Assembly (NCBI GenBank): GCA_002719315.1
Contig: PBHD01000003.1
Location: 43,722 to 106,240, forward strand
Origin: Flavobacteriaceae bacterium
GTDB taxonomy: Bacteria; Bacteroidota; Bacteroidia; Flavobacteriales; Flavobacteriaceae
Length of the DNA stretch: 62,519 nt
Direction of reading: 5' to 3'
Shown: one piece after another, positions 8,082-16,639 of the stretch
Layout of the letters: each line of letters opens with the position of its first letter
Position numbering within the stretch: position 1 is the stretch's first letter
Notes under the pieces: model-generated
Told to the model about the DNA's origin: nothing
Seen by the model: only the letters and a program-made list of their open reading frames with translations
Databases searched by the model: none
Made by a program: the position numbers and the translations under genes

Positions 8082-9550
8082 AATCAATACCTCAAATAAA
8101 AATTCTATTTTTCTTAATATCATTACTTCTATTAAACGGATGTAAAAAAGATGATGGTTCTGTTTTAAGAATTGATTCTGATGATAATGTTATAAATCTT
8201 GATGGTGAACTTCAAATTAGTGATTTTGTTTGGCAAGGTTTAAATTACTTTTACTATTGGCAAGAAAGTGTGATTAAATTATCTGATTCATTATTAAATG
8301 ATAGTGAAAAATATATTGAGTTTATAAACGAGAACCCTAAACCAAAAGAATTCTTTGAATCTTTAAAACATCCTGATGATAGATTTAGCTGGATTCAGGA
8401 AGATTATGAAGAACTTGATAATCTTCTTAAAGGAGTTTTTTCGTCAAATGGACTGGAGTTTCAACTAATATGTTATCCTAGTTGCGATCAAGTTATTGGG
8501 ATTGTAAAATATATTCTTAAAGACTCTGATGCTTCTGAAAAAAATATTAAAAGAGGAGATATTTTTTACGGAGTTGACGGTATAAATATTACAACTAAAA
8601 ATTACCAGGAACTACTAAATGGAGATAATTTAACTTATACTCTTAACATGGCATCTTTTGATGATAATGGTAAATTAACAGCTAATGGTGTAAATATTGA
8701 ACTAACTAAAGAGGAAAATTTTGAATCAAATCCAATTCAAATTGAAAAAATTATTACTATAAATTCAAATAAAATAGGTTATTTAATGTACAATCAATTT
8801 GTAGGAAACAAAACATCATTAGTTAATGAAGCTTTTGGTAAGTTTAAAAATGAAGGTGTTACTGACTTAATTATTGATTTAAGATATAATGGTGGAGGTT
8901 CTGTTGCAACCTGTACTGCCATTGCTAGCATGATAACTGGTCAATTTAAAGGTAAAACTTTTGTTAAACAAAACTGGAATTCTAAACTCACAAAATATTG
9001 GAATGAAAAAAACCCTGAAAGTTTGATAAATAAATTTTCTGATAAATATGATGGAAGTGAACAAATAAATTCCTTAAATCTAGAAAAAGTTTATATAATT
9101 ACAACTTCTGAATCAGCTTCTTCAAGTGAACTTTTGATTAATGGTTTAAAACCTTATATAGATGTGATACATATCGGTGAAATAACAAGTGGAAAAAATG
9201 TTGGATCAATAACTGTCTATGATTATGTTGATAACGATGGAACAAAAAATCCATATCACAAATATGCAATGCAACCAATAGTTTTAAAAATGGCAAATAG
9301 TGATGGTTTTGATGACTACACCGATGGTTTAATTCCAGACATTGAAGTAGAGGAAGATCTTTTTAATTTGGGAACTTTAGGTGATAAAAAAGAAAATTTA
9401 ATTTCATTTGCAATAAACTTAATGACTGGCAGCTCGAAATCTAATCCTGAAAAAGTTAAATTTAATCAAACGAAATTATTAGATCCTAATTTGAAAAAAA
9501 GACAAATTATGCATTTGGATTTTGATTATTTTGATTTTACTAAAAATTAA
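8078..9550 (+). CDS. S41-family C-terminal processing peptidase, lipoprotein
   Basis: This 490-residue protease begins with a lipoprotein signal peptide ending LLLLNGC (Cys near residue 22), so it is probably anchored in an envelope membrane. After an N-terminal DFVWQGLNYFYYWQ segment comes a PDZ-like region (about 120-210) and the S41 core (about 220-430). The core contains DLRYNGGG, the probable nucleophile Ser in SESASSSEL (about 343-351) and the partner Lys in ITSGKNVG (about 373). The closest remembered relatives are Bacteroidetes S41 lipoproteins; its substrate is unknown. The start overlaps the purB stop by ATGA. It converges on carB with a 6-bp gap. Confidence 0.92.
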   Translation: MKSIPQIKILFFLISLLLLNGCKKDDGSVLRIDSDDNVINLDGELQISDFVWQGLNYFYYWQESVIKLSDSLLNDSEKYIEFINENPKPKEFFESLKHPDDRFSWIQEDYEELDNLLKGVFSSNGLEFQLICYPSCDQVIGIVKYILKDSDASEKNIKRGDIFYGVDGINITTKNYQELLNGDNLTYTLNMASFDDNGKLTANGVNIELTKEENFESNPIQIEKIITINSNKIGYLMYNQFVGNKTSLVNEAFGKFKNEGVTDLIIDLRYNGGGSVATCTAIASMITGQFKGKTFVKQNWNSKLTKYWNEKNPESLINKFSDKYDGSEQINSLNLEKVYIITTSESASSSELLINGLKPYIDVIHIGEITSGKNVGSITVYDYVDNDGTKNPYHKYAMQPIVLKMANSDGFDDYTDGLIPDIEVEEDLFNLGTLGDKKENLISFAINLMTGSSKSNPEKVKFNQTKLLDPNLKKRQIMHLDFDYFDFTKN

Positions 9551-9556
9551 AAAAAC

Positions 9557-12406
9557 TTATTTAGTTAAATACATTTTTCTTCTAGAATAAAGGTTATAAA
9601 AATCGTCATCTTTTAGATTTTCTATAAAAAGAATACTTTCTCCAGTACTTTTCATTTCTGGTCCTAATTGTTTATTGACATCAGGAAATTTATTAAATGA
9701 AAATACTGGTTGTTTAATTGCATATCCCTTTATACTTGGTTTAAATTTAAAATCAGTGACCTTATTATGTTTTAGCATAACTTTTGTAGCGTAATTAACA
9801 TAAGGTTCATTGTATGCTTTAGCAATAAATGGAACGGTTCTTGACGCTCTTGGATTTGCCTCTATTACATATACTACATCATCTTTAATGGCATACTGAA
9901 TATTAATTAAACCGACTGTTTTTAAAGCTATTGCAATTTTATGAGTATGATCTTGGATTTGCTGGACAACATATTCTCCTAAATTAAACACAGGAAGAGT
10001 GGCATTAGAATCTCCGGAATGAATACCACAAGGCTCAATATGTTCCATTATACCAATAATATATACATTTTCACCATCACAAATTGCATCTGCCTCAGCC
10101 TCAATAGCACCGTCTAGATAATGATCTAGTAATAATTTATTATTTGGAATTTTTTGTAACAAGTCACTTACATGAGATTCTAATTCTTCTTCATTTATAA
10201 CTATTTTCATTCCTTGACCACCCAAAACATATGATGGTCTTACCAAAATTGGAAAATCTAATTTCTTTGACAATTTAACGGCTTCATCTGGAGTTGTAGC
10301 CACTCCAAATTCTGGGTAAGGAATATTATTCTTTTTTAATAAATTAGAAAAACTACCACGATCTTCTGCTAGATCTAATGACTTAAAGTTTGTGCCAATT
10401 ATTTTTATACCATATCTATCAAGCTTTTCCGCTAACTTTAAAGCTGTTTGCCCTCCTAATTGAACAATAACACCGTAAGGTTTTTCTAAACAAATTATAT
10501 CATAAATATGTTCCCAAAAAACTGGTTCAAAGTATAACTTATCAGCAATATCAAAATCTGTTGAAACAGTTTCTGGATTACAATTTATCATGATTGTTTC
10601 ATAACCACATTCACTAGCCGCCATTACCCCATGAACACAACAATAATCAAATTCTATTCCCTGACCAATTCTATTAGGACCAGATCCCAAAACAATTATT
10701 TTTTTCTTATTAGTTACTATACTTTCATTTTCACTTTTTATTTTTTCGTTTTCAACATGAAACTTTTCCTCAAATGTAGAATAATAATAAGGGGTTTTTG
10801 CAGAAAATTCTGCAGCACAAGTATCAACAAGCTTATAAACTCTATTAATACCTAATTTATTTCTTTTATTATATACTTCACTCTCTAAACATTTAAGCAT
10901 ATGCGCAATTTGTCTATCTGCAAAACCCTTTTGTTTGGCTTCTAACAAAATTTCGGATGAAATTGATTTAATTGAAAAAGTTGAAATTTCTTTTTCTAGT
11001 TCAGCTAACTCATAGAATTGTAGTAAAAACCACATATCAATTTTTGTAATTTCAAAAATTCTTTCTAGAGAAATTCCCATTTGAATAGCATCGTAAATTA
11101 TAAATACTCTATCCCAACTAGGATTACTTAATTTTTTTATTATTAATTCATAATCTTTAATTCCCTTTCCATCAGCACCTAATCCATTTCTTTTAATTTC
11201 CAATGATTGAGTTGCTTTATGAAGGGCCTCTTGAAATGATCTACCAATACCCATAACTTCCCCTACAGATTTCATCTGAAGTCCTAAAGTTCTATCTGAA
11301 CCTTCAAATTTATCGAAATTCCATCTTGGAATTTTAACAATTACATAGTCCAAGGTTGGCTCAAATAAAGCAGATGTAGACTTAGTTATTTGATTATTTA
11401 ATTCATCAAGAGTATAGCCTATTGCAAGTTTAGCAGCTATTTTAGCTATGGGGTATCCTGATGCTTTGGATGCTAAAGCAGAAGACCTAGAAACTCGAGG
11501 ATTAATTTCAATACCAATAATATCCTCTTTTTCATCAGGACTAATTGCAAATTGAACATTACATCCTCCAGCAAAATCACCAATACTTCTCATCATTTTA
11601 ATCGCCATATCTCTCATTTTCTGGTAAGTTTTATCAGAAAGAGTCATTGCAGGAGCAACAGTTATGGAATCTCCAGTGTGAATACCCATTGGATCCATAT
11701 TTTCAATTGTGCAAATTATTACCACATTATCGTTTTTATCCCTTAATAACTCTAATTCATATTCCTTCCAACCAAGAAGAGCTTTATCTATTAAAACTTC
11801 ATGAATGGGAGAAGCTTCTAGTCCACGAGTTAATAATTTTTCAAATTCAGATTCGTCATGTACAAATGAAGCACCTGATCCTCCAAGTGTAAAAGAAGGT
11901 CTTATAACAAGTGGGAAACCTAATTCTTGAGCAATTTCTTTGCCTTTTAAAAAAGAATTTGCTATTAATGCAGGTGCAACTGGAATGTTGATTTTTTTTA
12001 ATAATTTCTTGAATTTTTCTCTATCCTCAGTTATATTGATAGCATCTATATCAACTCCAATTATTTTAACATCAAAATCTTTCCAAATACCTTTTTCGTC
12101 AGCTTCAATACAAAGATTCAAAGCTGTTTGTCCCCCCATAGTTGGTAAAACAGCATCAATAGAATGCAATTTCAAAATTTCAATAATTGACTTTGTATTT
12201 AATGGTTTCAAATAAATATGATCTGCCATAGATGGATCAGTCATTATGGTTGCCGGATTTGAATTAATTAAAATTGTTTTAATTCCATCCTCCCTCAATG
12301 ATCTTAACGCTTGAGATCCTGAATAATCAAATTCACAAGCTTGACCAATAATTATTGGTCCAGATCCAATAACAAGTATAGACTTAATTGAAGATGACTT
12401 TGGCAT
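9557..12406 (-). CDS. carB: Carbamoyl-phosphate synthase large subunit (short form)
   Basis: This 949-residue protein makes carbamoyl phosphate for pyrimidine and arginine synthesis. It has two ATP-grasp halves. The first starts SILVIGSGPIIIGQACEFDYSG-like (residues 9-30) and continues with FTLGGSGASF and NPRVSRSSALASKA. The second starts VLGSGPNRIGQGIEFDY near 570, with YVLGGQGM and EANPRASRTVPF. An oligomerisation region lies between them. It ends at about 949 residues, so the roughly 120-residue C-terminal MGS-like allosteric domain of enterobacterial CarB (about 1,073 aa) is missing; as far as I recall this is normal for flavobacteria. No carA is in view. A strong hairpin terminator lies 15 bp upstream of its ATG. 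Confidence 0.96.
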   Translation of the reverse strand: MPKSSSIKSILVIGSGPIIIGQACEFDYSGSQALRSLREDGIKTILINSNPATIMTDPSMADHIYLKPLNTKSIIEILKLHSIDAVLPTMGGQTALNLCIEADEKGIWKDFDVKIIGVDIDAINITEDREKFKKLLKKINIPVAPALIANSFLKGKEIAQELGFPLVIRPSFTLGGSGASFVHDESEFEKLLTRGLEASPIHEVLIDKALLGWKEYELELLRDKNDNVVIICTIENMDPMGIHTGDSITVAPAMTLSDKTYQKMRDMAIKMMRSIGDFAGGCNVQFAISPDEKEDIIGIEINPRVSRSSALASKASGYPIAKIAAKLAIGYTLDELNNQITKSTSALFEPTLDYVIVKIPRWNFDKFEGSDRTLGLQMKSVGEVMGIGRSFQEALHKATQSLEIKRNGLGADGKGIKDYELIIKKLSNPSWDRVFIIYDAIQMGISLERIFEITKIDMWFLLQFYELAELEKEISTFSIKSISSEILLEAKQKGFADRQIAHMLKCLESEVYNKRNKLGINRVYKLVDTCAAEFSAKTPYYYSTFEEKFHVENEKIKSENESIVTNKKKIIVLGSGPNRIGQGIEFDYCCVHGVMAASECGYETIMINCNPETVSTDFDIADKLYFEPVFWEHIYDIICLEKPYGVIVQLGGQTALKLAEKLDRYGIKIIGTNFKSLDLAEDRGSFSNLLKKNNIPYPEFGVATTPDEAVKLSKKLDFPILVRPSYVLGGQGMKIVINEEELESHVSDLLQKIPNNKLLLDHYLDGAIEAEADAICDGENVYIIGIMEHIEPCGIHSGDSNATLPVFNLGEYVVQQIQDHTHKIAIALKTVGLINIQYAIKDDVVYVIEANPRASRTVPFIAKAYNEPYVNYATKVMLKHNKVTDFKFKPSIKGYAIKQPVFSFNKFPDVNKQLGPEMKSTGESILFIENLKDDDFYNLYSRRKMYLTK

Positions 12407-12421
12407 TATCGAAATTAATAT

Positions 12422-12455
12422 AAAAAAAAAGTGTTAACTAGAAAGTAGATAACAC
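12422..12455 (-). terminator. Intrinsic terminator between rpmH and carB
   Basis: On the minus strand GTGTTA pairs with TAACAC, followed inward by one mismatch and CTA/TAG around a five-base loop. A run of nine T follows. It begins 22 bp after the rpmH stop and ends 15 bp before the carB start codon, so carB must be expressed by read-through or from an unseen promoter. Confidence 0.75.
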
Positions 12456-12477
12456 CTTTGAAATATTTTGTTTTTTA

Positions 12478-12636
12478 TCATTTATTATAACTTAACTCTG
12501 ATGAAACAGATAGTTTTTTCCTTCCTTTTGCTCTCCTAGATGAAAGAATTTTTCTGCCAGCAGAGGTTGACATCCTTTCCCTAAAACCATGCTTGTTTCT
12601 TCTTTTTCTTCTAGAAGGCTGAAATGTTCTTTTCAT
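12478..12636 (-). CDS. rpmH: 50S ribosomal protein bL34
   Basis: Reading the minus strand from ATG 12636 gives a 52-residue, very basic protein starting [18 protein letters not shown], followed by [21 protein letters not shown], the universal bL34 sequence. The length is normal. A good promoter (TTG-N19-TATATTTG) lies 33 bp upstream and a hairpin terminator follows. Location directly before carB is a known flavobacterial order, though this rests on memory. Confidence 0.97.
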   Translation of the reverse strand: MKRTFQPSRRKRRNKHGFRERMSTSAGRKILSSRRAKGRKKLSVSSELSYNK

Positions 12637-12669
12637 TTAATATTGCTTTGATAAATTTAGGAATTCGAG

Positions 12670-12699
12670 CAAATATACAATAACTTTTTTCTCTAACAA
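12670..12699 (-). promoter_or_regulatory. Promoter of rpmH
   Basis: On the minus strand TTG (12699-12697), a 19-bp spacer and TATATTTG (12677-12670) match the Bacteroidetes consensus. The rpmH ATG lies 33 bp downstream of the box. Confidence 0.7.
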
Positions 12700-12744
12700 A
12701 TTGAATCAAAAACATTTCAAAATTTCATTATTTTTGAATAAAAA

Positions 12745-13260
12745 ATGTTTAATAAAAATATAAAATTACTACTAGCTTTCATAACGTTAGTATACTCTAT
12801 ATATCAATTCTATGAAAATTACATTGGAAATGGTATTTTTCTAATTTTAATTTCATTATTTTTCATATTGATTTATTTTAAAAATGAAATTATTTTTCTT
12901 GCATTTTTAAAGTTAAGAAAACAAGATTTCATGGGTACTGAAAGATTATTATCAAAAATATATAATCCAGAAAAAGCCCTTGTAAAAAAACAACAAGGTT
13001 ATTACAATTATTTAAATGGTATTATTTATTCTCAAAAAAATTTAACCCAAGCAGAAAAGTATTTTAAAAAAGCAATCCAATTAGGTATGTCAATGAATCA
13101 TGATCTTGCTATGGCAAAAATGAGCTTAGCAGGAATATTAATGCAAAAAAGAAGAAAAAGAGAAGCTCAACAGTTATTAACAGAGGCAAAAAAATTAGAT
13201 AAACACAATATGCTAAATGAGCAAATAAAAATGATTCAACAACAAATGAAAAGAATTTGA
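12745..13260 (+). CDS. TPR-containing membrane protein
   Basis: This 171-residue protein has two hydrophobic helices (about residues 8-25 and 30-60) and a cytoplasmic part with one or two TPR-like helical pairs. These are visible as YYNYLNGIIYSQKNLTQAEK then YFKKAIQLGM, and LAGILMQKRRKREAQQLLTEAKKLD. Such short TM-plus-TPR proteins are common and uncharacterised in flavobacteria. It is flanked by divergent rpmH and a convergent lytic transglycosylase 3 bp away. Function unknown; a scaffold role is only inference. Confidence 0.8.
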   Translation: MFNKNIKLLLAFITLVYSIYQFYENYIGNGIFLILISLFFILIYFKNEIIFLAFLKLRKQDFMGTERLLSKIYNPEKALVKKQQGYYNYLNGIIYSQKNLTQAEKYFKKAIQLGMSMNHDLAMAKMSLAGILMQKRRKREAQQLLTEAKKLDKHNMLNEQIKMIQQQMKRI

Positions 13261-13263
13261 TAT

Positions 13264-14163
13264 TTAATTTGGGATTTTAATAATATATTTTTTTCTTGAT
13301 TTATTATTTAAATGGTTTTCTAATAACCAAGGGTTATGTAGTTTCATGGTTTTATAATTTATCCCCATTTTTTTTGAGAAATCTGTAATATTCGAAATTG
13401 CAGTATCTAACTCGATTTTTTTAATTTCATATGGCTTATAAAGATCTTTTTCTTGAAATATAAATCCATAATTATTGGCATTCTCCATTATTTCCTTAAC
13501 AGCTAAAATTCTAAAAATATACCTACTGGTTTCTCTACCTAACAATAAATCATAATAGTTTTCAACTTTTTGCCTTGTAAGATTTCTTGAAATACCAGAT
13601 ATACCTCTATTATAAGCTGCAGCTGCTAGAGTCCAAGAACCAAATTTGTTCTTAGCTTTTTTTAAATATTTGCATGCAACTCTAGTTGATAACTCCAAAT
13701 TATAACGCTCATCAACATTTTTATTAACCTCTAATCCATATTCTCTGGCTGTACCTGACATTATTTGCCAAATCCCTTTAGCTCCTTTCGGTGATCGTAC
13801 GTTTTCTAATCCACTTTCAATAACAGCTAAATATTTGAAATCATCAGGCACTTCTTCTTCTTTTAATATTTCCTCAATTAATGGAAAAAATCTATACGAT
13901 CTTTTAATCAACAAAAGCATGTTTGATTGCCAATAAGTATTTACAAGCAATTCTCTATCTAATCTTTCTCTAACATCTAATAATTCTAAAGGAACTTGTT
14001 CATCACAAAAACTTATATTTTCTGGTGTTTTAAGAGCATATACTCTATAAAGATCATCGTTACTATAAGATTTAAACTCTGAATTAAAGTTATTTTTAAA
14101 ATACGTTGCGCTAATAAATAATAATATGATTACAAATGAAAAGAATAGAATATTTTTTTTCAA
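13264..14163 (-). CDS. Lytic transglycosylase (SLT/MltD type), membrane-anchored
   Basis: This 299-residue protein has an N-terminal hydrophobic segment (about residues 4-20) and a goose-lysozyme-like transglycosylase domain (about 80-220). The catalytic Glu sits in YLAVIESGLENV (about 112-123), followed by SPKGAKGIWQIMSGTAREYG and AAAAYNRGISG, the diagnostic SLT motifs. These enzymes cleave peptidoglycan to anhydro-muropeptides. The C-terminus resembles the start of a LysM module (YKTMKLHNPWLL) but is too short for a full repeat. It lies downstream of the alpha/beta hydrolase gene (49-bp gap) and converges on the TPR gene. Confidence 0.93.
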   Translation of the reverse strand: MKKNILFFSFVIILLFISATYFKNNFNSEFKSYSNDDLYRVYALKTPENISFCDEQVPLELLDVRERLDRELLVNTYWQSNMLLLIKRSYRFFPLIEEILKEEEVPDDFKYLAVIESGLENVRSPKGAKGIWQIMSGTAREYGLEVNKNVDERYNLELSTRVACKYLKKAKNKFGSWTLAAAAYNRGISGISRNLTRQKVENYYDLLLGRETSRYIFRILAVKEIMENANNYGFIFQEKDLYKPYEIKKIELDTAISNITDFSKKMGINYKTMKLHNPWLLENHLNNKSRKKYIIKIPN

Positions 14164-14212
14164 AAAATTTAATTTAGAAATGAAATGACCTACAATATTA
14201 ATAATTGAAAAT

Positions 14213-14866
14213 TTAATTTTTTAATAATTCTACTAGTAATTTATTTATTAAGTCTGCTTTAGTGATTATGATGGCATGATTACCATCAATTAGATAAACT
14301 CTACCAGATAAGTTTTTAACTGGAAAAACATTATCTTTTTTTCCATGAATATGAATTAATCCCTCTATAATTTCTGTTTGATTCCAATTCACAATGCAAT
14401 CCATAGCCCATTTCAAATAATTTGGGTCTCTATATGATAAATATTTTTGATAAATTTTTATTTTCTTTTTTATTCCATTTCCAAAAGCAAAAAGAGCGAG
14501 TTTGTCAAGGCTATTAATCCATTGAAAAGGCAATATTCTATGAATATTTGTTTTTTTAGCCATTTTCATTGAAATTGGTAATTCATTATTAGTTTTTATA
14601 CTTGATATTATTATAATTTTTTTGTGCTTTATATGTTTAGAAACTTCTTGAATCAATATACCGCCAAAAGAAACTCCAATTAAAATAGGATTTGGCTCAG
14701 TTATTTTTTTACAAATTCTTTTAGCATAGAACTCTAAAGTTTCTTTTCTTTTAGGAATAATCCAATCCAGTTTATGAACTGAATAAAATTCTGGTAATCT
14801 TATATATTCAAAAATCCTTGAACTTGCTGCCATACCGGGCATGAAGTAAACATTTATCTTTTTCAT
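14213..14866 (-). CDS. Alpha/beta hydrolase
   Basis: This 217-residue protein has the alpha/beta hydrolase order: an oxyanion-side YFMPGMAASS motif (residues 7-16), the nucleophile elbow GVSFGG with Ser66, Asp178 in HGKKDNVFP, and His197 in DGNHAIII. The catalytic triad is intact. It is short, with a reduced cap. Substrate unknown; no signal peptide is visible, so it is probably cytoplasmic. It is divergent from the GNAT-like gene and upstream of the lytic transglycosylase gene. Confidence 0.87.
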   Translation of the reverse strand: MKKINVYFMPGMAASSRIFEYIRLPEFYSVHKLDWIIPKRKETLEFYAKRICKKITEPNPILIGVSFGGILIQEVSKHIKHKKIIIISSIKTNNELPISMKMAKKTNIHRILPFQWINSLDKLALFAFGNGIKKKIKIYQKYLSYRDPNYLKWAMDCIVNWNQTEIIEGLIHIHGKKDNVFPVKNLSGRVYLIDGNHAIIITKADLINKLLVELLKN

Positions 14867-14885
14867 CTAATTGGAAAAAATAAAA

Positions 14886-14915
14886 TTGTAATCTAACAAA
14901 ATAATTGTATTTTTG
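14886..14915 (+). promoter_or_regulatory. Promoter of the GNAT-like gene
   Basis: TTG (14886-14888), a 19-bp spacer and TATTTTTG (14908-14915) match the Bacteroidetes consensus. The box overlaps the upstream TTG codon at 14905, which argues against that codon as the translation start. Confidence 0.65.
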
Positions 14916-14964
14916 TTATCCGTTTGAATTTAAGTTAAATTTTAAAATTAATCATTGTAGATTT

Positions 14965-15258
14965 ATGATTGAAATAAAACTTGATAATAATGAATTTCTT
15001 AGGCAGTTTGAGGTAAGAAAAAATGGTCTTCTTGCTAGAATTGAATACGCAGAGCAAGAAAGAAAAATTTTTTTAACCAAAATAGTTATTCCTAGAAATA
15101 TTCATTCAAAAGAATTTGAAGAAAATTTTATAAAAAAAACTCTTGAGTTTATTTCAAATAAAAAACTAAGAGTCGTTCCTACTTCTCCTAAAATAGCCAG
15201 TTTTGTAAGGAGAAATAAGTCTTACAAATCACTACTTCCTGTTGGAATTAAACTTTAA
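14965..15258 (+). CDS. Small GNAT-like N-acetyltransferase (YjdJ/COG2388 type)
   Basis: This 97-residue protein reads MIEIKLDNNEFLRQFEVRKN and ends with PTSPKIASFVRRNKSYKSLL. The segment with IVIPRN, a helix KKTLEFISNKKL and the PxxPxxxxFxxRN pattern fits the small stand-alone acetyltransferase family (YjdJ/Gtl3 type). I place the start at ATG 14965, not the in-frame TTG at 14905, because that TTG lies inside the promoter box. The family has no well-defined substrate. Its stop codon directly abuts the mtaB stop on the other strand. Confidence 0.82.
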   Translation: MIEIKLDNNEFLRQFEVRKNGLLARIEYAEQERKIFLTKIVIPRNIHSKEFEENFIKKTLEFISNKKLRVVPTSPKIASFVRRNKSYKSLLPVGIKL

Positions 15259-16590
15259 TCAAATCCTACAATAACCCATTTTGTCTATTGATTGCAAAAC
15301 TCTTTGTTGAATAGTATTTATTTTATTTGGGTTCCAATAATCTCTTACCTTTATATAGTTTTCGGTATAACCTTCAATAAAACCATTTTTATTTTCACTT
15401 TCAAAAAGAACATTCAGCTCTTTTCCAATTTGAGATTTATAAAAATCTTTTCTTTTTATTAAAGACAATTCTCTTAAAATATTACTTCTTTTTTTTCTTA
15501 CAATTTCAGGTATAACTTCCTTATAATTTAAAGCTTCAGTATTAGATCTTTCAGAATATTTAAAGACATGCAAATATGAAACCTCTAAATTAAATAAATA
15601 TTCATATGTTTTAATAAAATCTTTTTCACTTTCCCCAGGAAATCCAACAATTACATCAACTCCTATACAGGAATTAGGCATCAATTTTTTTATAGTATTA
15701 ATTCTATTTGAAAATAAATTTGTCAAATATCTTCTTTTCATTTTTTTTAAAATTTTGTCACTTCCACTTTGAAGCGGAATATGAAAGTGAGGAACAAATT
15801 TTTTACTTTTAGATACAAATTCAATTATCTTATCATCTAACAAATTAGGTTCAATGGATGAAATTCTATATCTACTAATGGGTTCTATTTTATCCAATTC
15901 ACAGATTAACTGCAAGAAATTATTTTTATTTGAATCTATTCTTTTTCCATAATCGCCGGTATTAACTCCTGTTATAACAACCTCTTTAATTCCCTCTTTT
16001 GCAATTTTATGAATATTTAAAATTATATTTTCAATACTATCACTTCTTGAAACACCCCTTGCAAGAGGAATTGTGCAATATGAACACTTGTAATCACAAC
16101 CATCTTGCACCTTCAAAAAAGCTCTGGTTCTATTTTCACCAAGAGAATAAGCTTCATTAAAAAAATTAACCTTTGAAATATCGCAAGAATTAATCTTGTC
16201 CAAATTATCTTTAAAGGCATCTTTTACATATTTTGCTAATCTAAATTTTTCTTTTGCTCCAATTACAAGATCTACTCCTTGAATTTGAGAAATTTCTTTT
16301 GTTTTAAGCTGCGCATAACAACCAATAATAGCAATAAATCCATTAATATTTTTTTTCAAAATTAATTTAATCAAAGACTTAGTTTTTTTGTCTGCGTTTT
16401 CAGTTACAGAACAAGTATTTATTACATAAACATCTGCTTTAGAGTTAAATGAAACAATAGTGTATTTATCTTTACTAAAAGTTCGTGAAATTGAAGAAGT
16501 TTCTGAAAAATTTAATTTACATCCCAATGTATGAAAAGCAATTTTAATTTTTCTTTTTTTATCAATTATAAATTCTTTTTTTGTATTCAC
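15259..16590 (-). CDS. mtaB: tRNA t6A37 methylthiotransferase MtaB
   Basis: This 443-residue radical SAM enzyme converts t6A37 to ms2t6A37 in tRNAs reading ANN codons. The N-terminal MTTase domain has its three Cys in FHTLGCKLNFSE (Cys24), NTCSVTENAD and IIGCYAQLK. The radical SAM cluster motif is CDYKCSYC near residues 162-169. GVDVIVGFPGE and a C-terminal TRAM-like domain follow. The TLGCKLNFSETS signature separates MtaB from MiaB and RimO. No TAnnTTTG box was found directly upstream. The gene converges on the GNAT-like gene with zero spacing. Confidence 0.95.
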   Translation of the reverse strand: MNTKKEFIIDKKRKIKIAFHTLGCKLNFSETSSISRTFSKDKYTIVSFNSKADVYVINTCSVTENADKKTKSLIKLILKKNINGFIAIIGCYAQLKTKEISQIQGVDLVIGAKEKFRLAKYVKDAFKDNLDKINSCDISKVNFFNEAYSLGENRTRAFLKVQDGCDYKCSYCTIPLARGVSRSDSIENIILNIHKIAKEGIKEVVITGVNTGDYGKRIDSNKNNFLQLICELDKIEPISRYRISSIEPNLLDDKIIEFVSKSKKFVPHFHIPLQSGSDKILKKMKRRYLTNLFSNRINTIKKLMPNSCIGVDVIVGFPGESEKDFIKTYEYLFNLEVSYLHVFKYSERSNTEALNYKEVIPEIVRKKRSNILRELSLIKRKDFYKSQIGKELNVLFESENKNGFIEGYTENYIKVRDYWNPNKINTIQQRVLQSIDKMGYCRI

Positions 16591-16610
16591 TTAAACAATA
16601 TATATTATTT

Positions 16611-16618
16611 TAATTTTG
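16611..16618 (+). promoter_or_regulatory. -7 box (TAATTTTG) of the peptide-binding lipoprotein gene
   Basis: TAATTTTG lies 21 bp upstream of the chosen ATG at 16640. The in-frame TTG at 16616 is part of this box and so is an unlikely start. Confidence 0.55.
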
Positions 16619-16639
16619 AAAAGCATTGAAATTTTTAAA

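Noticed and set aside
9557-9700. Truncation of carB at its C-terminus
   Set aside because: The missing MGS-like domain matches the length of about 950 residues I recall as usual for flavobacterial CarB, and no decayed remainder follows the stop.
10631-12215. Plus-strand open frames inside carB
   Set aside because: They lie opposite a fully conserved carB and show no recognisable domain.
14905-14964. Upstream TTG start for the GNAT-like gene
   Set aside because: The TTG lies in a promoter -7 box (TATTTTTG) with a good -33 TTG, and the extra 20 residues have no family character. ATG 14965 fits better.
16616-16639. TTG start for the peptide-binding lipoprotein
   Set aside because: That TTG is the end of a TAATTTTG box; ATG 16640 gives a normal lipoprotein signal peptide.
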